A stretch of 64,000 bases of DNA from assembly GCF_022213065.1 (NCBI RefSeq), contig NZ_JAKLJA010000017.1:62001-126000 (forward strand). Reading direction: 5' to 3'. Position numbers and translations under genes: made by a program. The notes under the pieces are model-generated. The model saw only the letters and a list, made by a program, of their open reading frames with translations. It was not told where the DNA came from and did not search any database. Shown here one piece after another: positions 8,436 to 16,437 of this stretch (the stretch's first letter is position 1; every line of letters starts with the position of its first letter). Source of the stretch: Paraburkholderia tagetis. Its GTDB lineage: Bacteria; Pseudomonadota; Gammaproteobacteria; Burkholderiales; Burkholderiaceae.

Positions 8436-10121
8436 ATGGAATGGCTGCATGACATCTTTCACAAATCCCCGGAAATCGCCTTGTTTCTCTCCCTGGCCGT
8501 CGGTTACTGGGTCGGCCAGATCAACTTCGGCAAGTTCCAGCTAGGCGGCGTAGGCGGCTCGCTGCTTGCCGCCGTCGTGATCAGTCAGGTGGGCGTGACG
8601 ATCGATAACGGCGTGAAATCGGTAATGTTCGCCGTGTTCATCTATGCCGTGGGCTACGACTCCGGGCCGGGCTTCTTCAACTCGCTCAACCGCAAGACGC
8701 TGCGCGAGATTGCGATGGCCGTGTTCATGGCGCTCGCGGGTCTTGCCACCGTGCTCGTCTGCGCGAAGCTCTTTCACCTCAACAAGGGCCTCGCCGCGGG
8801 TCTCGCCGCGGGCGGCATGACGCAGTCGGCGATTATCGGCACGGCCGGCGACGCCATCGCGCGTCTCGGTCTTCCGCCCGACCAGGTGAAGGCCATGCAG
8901 GCCGACGTCGCGATCGGCTACGCCGTGACCTACGTGTTCGGTTCGCTTGGCGCGATCATCGTCTGCGTGAACATCCTGCCGAAGTTCATGGGCCGCAGCC
9001 TGAAGGACGCCTCCACGGACGCCGAGCTCGAAATGGCGGGTGGCAACGCCGCGGCGGGGCCGGGCCAGCTCGCCGCGCTGCCCGAGCTGTTCGGCCGCGT
9101 GTTTCGCGTCGAAGCGGCGGCCGGCAAGACGGTCAAGCAGATCGAAGTGGCCGAGAAGGACCTCGTCGCCATCGAGAAAATCCGCCGCGCGGGCAAGCTC
9201 GTCGACGCCACGCCCGACTTCGTGCTGAGCCGCGACGACCTCGTGCTCGTCGTCGGCCGCCGCGAGCAGATGGTCGAAGTGGGCACGCTGATCGGCCCGG
9301 AAATGCCGGACTCGGGCGGCATGAGCCTCGTGATGCAGACGCGCCAGGTCGTGTTCACGAAGAAGGGCATGAACCACACGACGATCGGCGAAGTGCGCAA
9401 GAACGTCGACCGCGATCTGCGTCACGGCGTGTATATCGAGAAGATCGAGCGCGCGGGGCAGCCGGTGCCGGTCCTGCCGGGCTCGAAGCTCGAGCACGGC
9501 GACGTGATCACCGTCTACGGCACGGCCACCGACACCAGGCGCGCCGTGCAGTCCGCCGGCTACGAGCTCGCCTACAGCAACAAGACCGACTTCATCTATA
9601 TGGGCGTGGGCCTCGTGCTGGGTCTGCTCATCGGCCTGATCGTCGTGAACGTGGCCGGCATTCCGCTCACGCTCGGCTCGGGCGGCGGCTGCCTGCTCGC
9701 GGGCCTGGTGTTCGGCTGGATGCGCGGCAAGCACCCGATGTACGGCGTGATGCCGCCGGCGGCTTCGCAGTTGCTCAAGGACTTCGGCCTTGCGGCGTTC
9801 GTCGCGGTGGTGGGGCTGAACTCGGGCTTGCAGGCCGTGGTGACGATCAAGCAGAGCGGCGTCACCATCTTCCTGCTCGGCGTGGTCGTGACGATCGTGC
9901 CGCTCATTCTCACGATGCTGTTTGGCCGCTACGTCCTCAAGTACAACAACGCGGCGATTCTCGCGGGCGCACTGTCCGGCTCCCGCAGTGCGAACCCGGC
10001 ATTCGGCGGCATTCTCGACAAGGCCGAGAGCGCCGTGCCAACGGTGCCGTTCGCCATCACCTACGCGATCGCCAACGTGCTGCTCACGCTGCTCGGGCCG
10101 CTCGTGGTCGGTCTCGCATGA
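8436..10121 (+). CDS. aspT: Aspartate-alanine antiporter (second copy)
   Basis: 561-residue AspT-family antiporter with the same layout: helices (LFLSLAVGYWVGQINFGKFQ, MFAVFIYAVGYDSGPGFFNS, GLAAGLAAGGMTQSAIIGTA), a central soluble region with two RCK_C-like folds (FRVEAAAGKTVKQIEVAEKD, HGVYIEKIERAGQPVPVLPG) and a second helix block (LGSGGGCLLAGLVFGWMRG, LAGALSGSRSANPAFGGI). It exchanges L-aspartate for L-alanine. With intracellular decarboxylation this exports charge and consumes a proton. It starts 79 bp after the first copy and ends about 100 bp before the decarboxylase, so it is the likelier direct partner. Confidence 0.9.
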   Translation: MEWLHDIFHKSPEIALFLSLAVGYWVGQINFGKFQLGGVGGSLLAAVVISQVGVTIDNGVKSVMFAVFIYAVGYDSGPGFFNSLNRKTLREIAMAVFMALAGLATVLVCAKLFHLNKGLAAGLAAGGMTQSAIIGTAGDAIARLGLPPDQVKAMQADVAIGYAVTYVFGSLGAIIVCVNILPKFMGRSLKDASTDAELEMAGGNAAAGPGQLAALPELFGRVFRVEAAAGKTVKQIEVAEKDLVAIEKIRRAGKLVDATPDFVLSRDDLVLVVGRREQMVEVGTLIGPEMPDSGGMSLVMQTRQVVFTKKGMNHTTIGEVRKNVDRDLRHGVYIEKIERAGQPVPVLPGSKLEHGDVITVYGTATDTRRAVQSAGYELAYSNKTDFIYMGVGLVLGLLIGLIVVNVAGIPLTLGSGGGCLLAGLVFGWMRGKHPMYGVMPPAASQLLKDFGLAAFVAVVGLNSGLQAVVTIKQSGVTIFLLGVVVTIVPLILTMLFGRYVLKYNNAAILAGALSGSRSANPAFGGILDKAESAVPTVPFAITYAIANVLLTLLGPLVVGLA

Positions 10122-10223
10122 AGTGAACTCGAAACGATTTGTCGAAATCGCGTGCCGTCGCCGGCGCAACGCGTCAAGCGCAAGCAGCGGCGGCACGCCC
10201 AACGTCTTCCAACGGAGCGCATC

Positions 10224-11882
10224 ATGGCAAAAGGTAAAGGCAACGAAACGAAGGGCAAAGCAGGCCTCGACGCACTGAGCCCGTTCGAGCTCAAGGACGA
10301 GCTGATCAAGGCGGCCGGCGGCGGCGCGGCGGAGCGCCCGGCCAACCTCTCGATGCTCAACGCCGGCCGCGGCAATCCCAACTTCCTCGCCACGATTCCG
10401 CGTCACGGCTTCTGGCAGCTCGGCCTCTTCGCCATGCGCGAGTCGGAGCGCTCGTTCGCCTATATGCGCGAGGGCGTGGGCGGGTTCCCGCAGCGTGAAG
10501 GTATCGTCGAGCGCTTCGATCTGTTCGTGCGCGAGAACAAGGGTGAGGCCGGCATTGAATTCCTCGCGGGCGCGGTGTCGTACGTGCGCGACCAACTGGG
10601 TCTTTCGGCGGGTGACTTCCTCTACGAAATGTGCGAAGGCATTCTCGCCTGCAACTACCCGGTGCCGGACCGCATGCTCAAGCTTTCGGAGATCATCGTC
10701 GGGCAATATCTGCGCCGCGAGATGATCGGCAAGCATCCATTCGTGGGCGAGTTCGACGTGTTCGCGGTGGAAGGCGGCACTGCGGCCATGACGTACATCT
10801 TCAACACGATGCGCGAGAACTTCCTGATCAAGGCGGGCGACACCATCGCGCTCGGCATGCCGATCTTCACGCCGTACATCGAGATTCCCGAGCTCAACGA
10901 CTACCAGCTCAACGTCATGCATCTGAACGCCGGCGTGGAGAACAACTGGCAGTACTCGAAGAAGGAGCTCGACAAGCTGCGCGACCCGAAGGTGAAGGCG
11001 TTCTTCCTCGTGAACCCGAGCAATCCGCCTTCGGTGAAGATCGACGATGAAAGCCTCGAGTACATCGCCGAAATCGTCAAGGCGCGCCCGGACCTCATCA
11101 TCCTCACCGACGACGTGTACGGCACCTTCGCCGACAACTTCGTCTCGCTGTTCGCGCTCGCGCCGAAGAACACGATTCTCGTGTACTCCTACTCGAAATA
11201 CTTCGGCGCGACGGGCTGGCGCCTGGGCGCGATCGCGACGCATCACGACAACGTGCTGGACGCGACGCTCGCGAAGCTCCCGAAAGAGCAGAAGAAGGAA
11301 CTGCACAAGCGTTACGAGTCGATCACGACGGAGCCGGAGAAGCTCAAGTTCATCGACCGTCTGGTGGCCGACAGCCGTACCGTCGCGCTCAATCACACGG
11401 CGGGCCTCTCGACGCCGCAGCAGGTGCAGATGGTGATGTTCTCGCTGTTCTCGCTCATGGACACGCCCGACGCATACAAGAACGCGCTCAAGCGCCTGAT
11501 TCGCAGCCGCAAGCGCGCGCTCTACGAGGAAATGGGCATTGCCGTCGACGAGGGCGACCCGAACCAGGTCGACTACTACACGATCATCGACATGGAATTT
11601 CTGGGCGAGAAGCGCTTTGGCCGCGAATTCGTCGATTGGCTGCTCAAGCAGGTCCAGCCGAACGAACTGCTGTTCCGCCTCGCGGCCGAGGCGCGCGTCG
11701 TGCTGCTGCCGGGCAAGGGCTTCGGCACGCCGCATCCGTCGGGGCGCGTGTCGCTCGCGAATCTGAACGAAGCCGATTACCGCAAGATCGGCCGCGCGAT
11801 GCGCAAGCTCAGCGAGGAGTACGTGCAGCGCTATAACGAGGAAACGGGCAAGAGGCTCGATCCGGCTGCCGTGAAGAAGTAA
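10224..11882 (+). CDS. asdA: Bifunctional aspartate transaminase / aspartate 4-decarboxylase
   Basis: PLP enzyme of 552 residues, fold type I, converting L-aspartate to L-alanine plus CO2 in the cytosol. The PLP-lysine motif is VYSYSKYFGATGWRLGAIAT; the phosphate-binding side shows FAVEGGTAAMTYIFNTMREN and NPSNPPSVKI. Length and the N-terminal sequence (SPFELKDELIKAA...NAGRGNPNFLATIPR) fit AsdA/AspD rather than ordinary aspartate aminotransferase. The start is the ATG at 10224 with GGAG 6 nt upstream; an upstream in-frame GTG has no ribosome site. It follows two AspT antiporters, forming a complete decarboxylation/antiport energy cycle. A strong terminator follows. Confidence 0.95.
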   Translation: MAKGKGNETKGKAGLDALSPFELKDELIKAAGGGAAERPANLSMLNAGRGNPNFLATIPRHGFWQLGLFAMRESERSFAYMREGVGGFPQREGIVERFDLFVRENKGEAGIEFLAGAVSYVRDQLGLSAGDFLYEMCEGILACNYPVPDRMLKLSEIIVGQYLRREMIGKHPFVGEFDVFAVEGGTAAMTYIFNTMRENFLIKAGDTIALGMPIFTPYIEIPELNDYQLNVMHLNAGVENNWQYSKKELDKLRDPKVKAFFLVNPSNPPSVKIDDESLEYIAEIVKARPDLIILTDDVYGTFADNFVSLFALAPKNTILVYSYSKYFGATGWRLGAIATHHDNVLDATLAKLPKEQKKELHKRYESITTEPEKLKFIDRLVADSRTVALNHTAGLSTPQQVQMVMFSLFSLMDTPDAYKNALKRLIRSRKRALYEEMGIAVDEGDPNQVDYYTIIDMEFLGEKRFGREFVDWLLKQVQPNELLFRLAAEARVVLLPGKGFGTPHPSGRVSLANLNEADYRKIGRAMRKLSEEYVQRYNEETGKRLDPAAVKK

Positions 11883-11925
11883 AAAGGCCCGGCGGCGCAA
11901 CGGACGCCGCCGCGAGCGGGATGAG

Positions 11926-11964
11926 CCGCACCCTGTGCATGGGCGCAGGGTGCGGCTTTTATTT
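11926..11964 (+). terminator. Intrinsic terminator after asdA
   Basis: Perfect 11-bp stem GCCGCACCCTG (11926-11936) / CAGGGTGCGGC (11947-11957), 10-nt loop, then TTTTATTT. It lies 44 bp after the asdA stop and closes the aspartate module. Confidence 0.9.
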
Positions 11965-12109
11965 GCAGGGGCATGACATTGGGGCGGCGGGGGCATGGGC
12001 GCGGCAAGCCATTTGTCGCGCTGTCGTCGAAGTGGAGAGTGTTTGTTCCGCGATAAGGCCCTGACGATGCGAGCGCGATAGTCTTGTGGCCCACCCAATC
12101 GGGGGCCTC

Positions 12110-14098
12110 ATGACCGATCCTGCCGAGTCCTGTCCACAGTACGTAATCGAGATGCGCGGCCAGGTGCTGCCCACGCTGTCGAACGGTGAGCCTGCGTTGC
12201 GCTTGATCAGCATTGAAGGCACAGAAGCGCTTTCGTGTCCGTTCAGATATACGCTCGATTGCGTTACGCCGAACTACCCAGAGCAGTTCGACGAGCTTGC
12301 CAATCTCGATCTCGCACGCATGATCGGCAACGAGTTGACCGTCTTGATCGGGATCGATGCGTTGACGTCCGACGGCGTCGGTCCGCGAGCCGTACGCCAG
12401 GTTAGCGGGGTCATCACCGAAGCAAGCTTTCAGGGCGCTGGCGACAGATATTGCCGTTACCGGCTTGTCATCCGGCCATGGCTCCATTTCGCGGAGCATC
12501 GCACGGACTACCGCATTTTTCAGCGGCAGACTGTCGTGGAGATCGTCCGCAGTGTGCTCTCACGTTATGGATGGCCCTGCCAGTTGCGGCTCGCCGCGCG
12601 TTACCCGGAGCTCGTCTATCAAGTGCAGTACGGCGAGACAGATTTTGCATTCGTGCAGCGACTCACGCAGGAATATGGCATCTACTGGTTTTTCGAGCAC
12701 GCGAACGATACACATCTGCTGGTGCTCGCGGACGCACCCAGTGCGCACCATCCGTCGCCGTTCGTCCGGGGCGGCAAACTGCCTTATCATCCCGACGCAA
12801 GCTCGACCCATCAGGAATACGTCAATGCGTTTCATGTGAGCGGCCGTCTCCATGCGGCGCGTTGGGCTTCAGGGGATTTCAACTTCGAGACCCCGCATGC
12901 GTCGCTTGGCGTGGAGGCCAAAGCGGCCGACGGCCACGACCGCGATCCACTGCAGCAATACGTCTGGCCGGGCGACCACGCGGATGCGGAGCAAGGACAT
13001 CGGTTCGCCGAAGTGCGCATGCAGGAAATTCTCGCGCGCAACGAACGTCACCACGGTAGTGGCCCGATGCGCAGCATCGTATGCGGCACGACGTTCGCAC
13101 TCGAACACCATCCGCACACGCGTGCCAATCGCGAATACCTCGTGACCGAAGCGTCGTTCGAGGCGCGCGCCACTGCTGGTGCGTCAGGCACCGGCCACTG
13201 CAATGTGGCCTGCTCGTTCGTCGTGCAGCCGTCGGGCATGCCGTTCCGGCCACAGCGCGATGTGCCCAGGCCAAAGACGACGGGCCCGCAAACAGCGATC
13301 GTCACGGGGCCGGCCGGCCAGGAGATCTGGACGGACCAGTATGGGCGCGTAAAAATCAAGTTTCATTGGGACCGTGCCCCTGAGCGCGACGACAACTCGT
13401 CGTGCTGGGTCCGGGTGGCGTTTCCCTGGGCCGCTGGCCGGTACGGCAGCGTCGCGATTCCTCGCATTGGCTCCGAAGTGGTCGTCGACTTCGAAAACGG
13501 GGATCCCGACAGGCCGATCGTCATTGGCTGCGTGTATAACGCGGCCAACATGACCCCTTGGCCGTTGCCACGCAACGCCACGCAGAGCGGGATCCTGACA
13601 CGTTCGACGCCGGGCGGCCAGTATGAGATGGCCAATGCGATCCGCTTCGAGGATCAGGCAGGTTGCGAGCAACTCTGGATTCACGCGCAGCGGGATTTAC
13701 TGACCGAGGTCGAGCGCGACGAAGTGCATGCAGTCGAGGCCAATCGCACGCGCTCCACGGCTGCCAACGACACGACGAATATCGGCGGCGTGCGGGTAAT
13801 CAATGTGCAGGGCGCGGAGCAGCATGTCGTGAATGGCGCGCAGCAGACCACCATCAACGGGGGACACACGCTGACGGTCAACGGCGGTCAAGCCGTGGCC
13901 GTCAATGGCACTCAAAGCCTTTCGGCAAGCGCCAACGTCTCGATCACCGCTGCCGCGCAGATGAGCTTCATCTGCGGAGCATCCAGCATCGTGATGGACA
14001 GCGGCGGCACGGTGACGATCACCGGCGTGAATGTGAGCGTTGCGGCCGCAGCGACGCTGGTCACCGTGGCACCACTGACCAATCTCAAGACCCTGTGA
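12110..14098 (+). CDS. vgrG: Type VI secretion VgrG-family spike protein
   Basis: About 662 residues. The N-terminal gp27-like part runs from ALRLISIEGTEALSCPFRYT through YPEQFDELANLDLARMIGNE and GDRYCRYRLVIRPWLHFAEH. The gp5 OB-fold is near residue 390-480 (TDQYGRVKIKFHWDRAPERD, CWVRVAFPWAAGRYGS, VVDFENGDPDRPIVIGCVYN). The C-terminus is a beta-helix of short repeats (HTLTVNGGQAVAVNGTQSL). VgrG trimers form the puncturing tip of the T6SS. No other T6SS core genes are present, so it is an orphan tip protein. The ATG at 12110 has a G-rich site upstream; an in-frame GTG at 12086 is an alternative. There is no C-terminal toxin extension. Confidence 0.93.
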   Translation: MTDPAESCPQYVIEMRGQVLPTLSNGEPALRLISIEGTEALSCPFRYTLDCVTPNYPEQFDELANLDLARMIGNELTVLIGIDALTSDGVGPRAVRQVSGVITEASFQGAGDRYCRYRLVIRPWLHFAEHRTDYRIFQRQTVVEIVRSVLSRYGWPCQLRLAARYPELVYQVQYGETDFAFVQRLTQEYGIYWFFEHANDTHLLVLADAPSAHHPSPFVRGGKLPYHPDASSTHQEYVNAFHVSGRLHAARWASGDFNFETPHASLGVEAKAADGHDRDPLQQYVWPGDHADAEQGHRFAEVRMQEILARNERHHGSGPMRSIVCGTTFALEHHPHTRANREYLVTEASFEARATAGASGTGHCNVACSFVVQPSGMPFRPQRDVPRPKTTGPQTAIVTGPAGQEIWTDQYGRVKIKFHWDRAPERDDNSSCWVRVAFPWAAGRYGSVAIPRIGSEVVVDFENGDPDRPIVIGCVYNAANMTPWPLPRNATQSGILTRSTPGGQYEMANAIRFEDQAGCEQLWIHAQRDLLTEVERDEVHAVEANRTRSTAANDTTNIGGVRVINVQGAEQHVVNGAQQTTINGGHTLTVNGGQAVAVNGTQSLSASANVSITAAAQMSFICGASSIVMDSGGTVTITGVNVSVAAAATLVTVAPLTNLKTL

Positions 14099-14624
14099 GT
14101 GTCGGCGCCGATATGGGCAGCATGCCGAACAAAATCATGAAAAGTCGGATGTCGACGTTCATGGTGATGACGGCACCGGCGTCGTTCACAAAGGTTGGTA
14201 AGCCGTTTGCGTGATAACTGGAAGTAAATACGTAACTGTGTCCGTTGTAATTCAAGGTGCTCCCATTTACATGGGACTGCCCTGCAGGGCTCATGGAGTT
14301 ATAAGTTGAGTATTTTTGCATCCCATTACTGTAGTCTTGCATCTCCTGATTTTTCCTGCCTACGTCTTCCAGTGCAGTCAAATACGCACCACAATCGGTC
14401 ACGTCTCCGGTTATCGCAACGGGTCCGCCGCCGTTGACCATCACCCTTCCAGAGGCTGTTTTAATGATGGTCGCGCCATGCAGGTCGCACTGGCATCTGG
14501 CTCCCTTCGTGGCAACCGGATGTCCGGCAATAGCCACGCCGACGTTGCCTTCCAGTACTTCTCCGCCATGCGATAACGAGGCGCCGACTGTGATGGGAGC
14601 GCCAGCGAAGAAATTGATTACCAT
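14085..14624 (-). CDS. PAAR-domain protein with uncharacterised C-terminus
   Basis: Protein of 179 residues. Residues about 1-75 look like a PAAR repeat tip: PITVGASLSHGGEVLEGNVG, VAIAGHPVATKGARCQCDLH, GRVMVNGGGPVAITGDVTDC. PAAR proteins cap the VgrG spike and carry effectors. The remaining about 100 residues (Asn/Ser/Tyr-rich, ending in a hydrophobic stretch RLFMILFGMLPIS) match no family I recognise and could be a small effector or adaptor. The gene converges on vgrG and overlaps its end by 14 bp. Its codons are richer in A/T than its neighbours. A TATAAT lies upstream on the minus strand (14745-14750) but no clear -35. Confidence 0.7.
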   Translation of the reverse strand: MVINFFAGAPITVGASLSHGGEVLEGNVGVAIAGHPVATKGARCQCDLHGATIIKTASGRVMVNGGGPVAITGDVTDCGAYLTALEDVGRKNQEMQDYSNGMQKYSTYNSMSPAGQSHVNGSTLNYNGHSYVFTSSYHANGLPTFVNDAGAVITMNVDIRLFMILFGMLPISAPTLTGS

Positions 14625-14858
14625 GATTTGATCTCACTAGTTCGAAAGCCAGCGGACTTATCCGGGCGGAAACTCGCCATCTATTTTTTGGCCGCTGACA
14701 TATCGGGTGTCGTCGCCTGTGTTTGCATAAAATCAGGAATGCATATTATAAAGCGGGCTGCGGCGGGAGAGTTTTGACGGAGATTTACTGCCAGGCGACA
14801 ACGGGAGCACCGTCGTGCTGGATCAAGAAATATTGGAATGCCTGTTCGGGGGCAGCGC

Positions 14859-16082
14859 TTATTGGGTGTTCGGTGTGTCGCCGCCGTGCGCGGCCTGCCG
14901 CACACTCTTGCGATGCAGCGAGACCGAAAGCGCCACGCCTGCGGCGGCCGCGATGGCAGCGAACATAAACACCGACCCATAACCGAACAGATTCGCCACA
15001 TAGCCCGCGAGCGGCCCGGTAATGCCGAGCGAGAGGTCGAGAAACACCGAGTAGGCCGACAGTGCCGCCCCACGGCTTGCCGCGGGCACGAGACCGACCG
15101 CCTCCACGCCCAGCGCGGGGAACACCAGCGCGAAGCCAAAGCCCGTGAGCGCCGCGCCCAGCAGCGCGACGTGCGGCGTGGGCGCGAGCCACAGCAGCAA
15201 CAGACCCGCGCATTCGCACGAGAACGATGCAATCGCCACGCGGAATCCGCCGAACTTCTTGATCGTGTTCGCGAACAACAGGCGCGCGCCGATGAACATC
15301 AGCCCGAACACCGTGAGCGAGAAGGCCGCGTTGGGCCACTGGCGCGCCGCATAGAAGAGCGTGATGAAGGTGGCGATCGAGCCGAAGCCCGCCGAGCCCA
15401 GCGCGAGGCCCAGGCCATGTGGCAGCACGCGCGTGAACACGCTGCGGTACGACATGCGCTCGCCGTGCACGACCGGCACCGGCGCGATCGGGCGCGCGAG
15501 CCAGAAGCCGAGCGCGGCGAGCCCGATCACCGAAACGCCGAGCGACCAGAAGCCGAGGTAATGCGCCATTTCCACACCGAGCGGCGCGCCGATGGCGAGC
15601 GCGCCATAGGTGGCGATGCCGTTCCACGAGATCACCTTCGCGTTGTGCGCCGTGCCCACGCGGCCGATGCCCCAGAGGATCGCGCCCGTGCCGCACAGGC
15701 TTTCCCCGCAGCCGAGCAGCAGCCGGCTCACGACCAGCAGCGCGAGCGAGAGGCCCGGCCAGTGATCGACGAGCGTCGCGAGCAGCAGCAGCACGCCGCT
15801 CGCGCCGCAGATCGTCAGGCCGATCGTGACGGTCTTCTTGGGGCCGAGCGTATCGGCCGAGCGCCCGGCCAGCGCCCGCGAGCAGAGCGTCGCGATGTAC
15901 TGCACGCTGATCGCCCCGCCGGCCACGATCGTGCTGAAGCCAAGGTCGTTGTGTACATAGCCCGGCAAGACGGCGAGCGGAATGCCGATGGTCAGGTAGC
16001 AGAGGAAGGTGAAAAAGACGACCGGGATGATTTGCAAGGTCGTCGATGCGGCGTGGTGCGCGGGCGCTGACTCGGCGGACAT
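14859..16082 (-). CDS. MFS transporter, YhhS/YfcJ (UPF0226)-like
   Basis: Inner-membrane MFS permease of 407 residues with 12 predicted helices. The start VVFFTFLCYLTIGIPLAVLP and the following GGAISVQYIATLCSRALAGR plus SADTLGPKKTVTIGLTICGA (MFS motif A) are characteristic of the YhhS/YfcJ subfamily. The second half has ARLLFANTIKKFGGFRVAIA and GVEAVGLVPAASRGAALSAY. It is probably an exporter; the substrate is not known from sequence. It is separated from the PAAR-like gene by 234 bp with no gene. The C-terminus is a short charged tail. Confidence 0.88.
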   Translation of the reverse strand: MSAESAPAHHAASTTLQIIPVVFFTFLCYLTIGIPLAVLPGYVHNDLGFSTIVAGGAISVQYIATLCSRALAGRSADTLGPKKTVTIGLTICGASGVLLLLATLVDHWPGLSLALLVVSRLLLGCGESLCGTGAILWGIGRVGTAHNAKVISWNGIATYGALAIGAPLGVEMAHYLGFWSLGVSVIGLAALGFWLARPIAPVPVVHGERMSYRSVFTRVLPHGLGLALGSAGFGSIATFITLFYAARQWPNAAFSLTVFGLMFIGARLLFANTIKKFGGFRVAIASFSCECAGLLLLWLAPTPHVALLGAALTGFGFALVFPALGVEAVGLVPAASRGAALSAYSVFLDLSLGITGPLAGYVANLFGYGSVFMFAAIAAAAGVALSVSLHRKSVRQAAHGGDTPNTQ

Positions 16083-16437
16083 GGGGAAAATGCGGATGGC
16101 TAACGGCGGGAAAGGCGTGATTGTCCCATGGAACCGGTTCTTCCGCTGATGTTGAAAAGTCCCCGGGAGGGCGGTGGTGGGGTTTTTCAGCCATTTTGTG
16201 GCCGATTTGAGCTGGTTTCACGCAAAATCGCGTGATTCGGCCATTCCCCGGGCATATAAGTGCAGCGCGAGCACAGCCCGGTGATTTATCGCGGCAACGA
16301 TATAACCCCCATGTACCTCTGCCTATGGGTTCGTGATATTGGCAGTGTTAATTTTCGAACCGTCCACAGAAGCGCGGCGAACGCACCCCCACTCGGGGCC
16401 GTCCAGCGAGCCGCAGAACACGACGAGACGAAAAACC
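16083..16437. promoter_or_regulatory. Spacer upstream of xdhA with small inverted repeat
   Basis: 355 bp between the divergent MFS gene and xdhA. It contains CACGC-AAAATC-GCGTG (16219-16234) and AT-rich stretches with TATAA-like boxes near 16255 and 16300, but no convincing -35. It is the likely control region of the xanthine dehydrogenase operon. No gene was seen. Confidence 0.4.

Noticed and set aside
10152..10223. GTG start 24 codons upstream for asdA
   Set aside because: No ribosome site and a Lys/Arg/Gln-rich sequence not typical of the enzyme; the ATG at 10224 has GGAG.
8541..12098. Very long open frame (1185 codons) on the minus strand opposite aspT and asdA
   Set aside because: It is the complement of three clear genes with recognised families. 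The translation is His/Arg/Glu-rich without domain signals, as expected for antisense frames in high-GC DNA.
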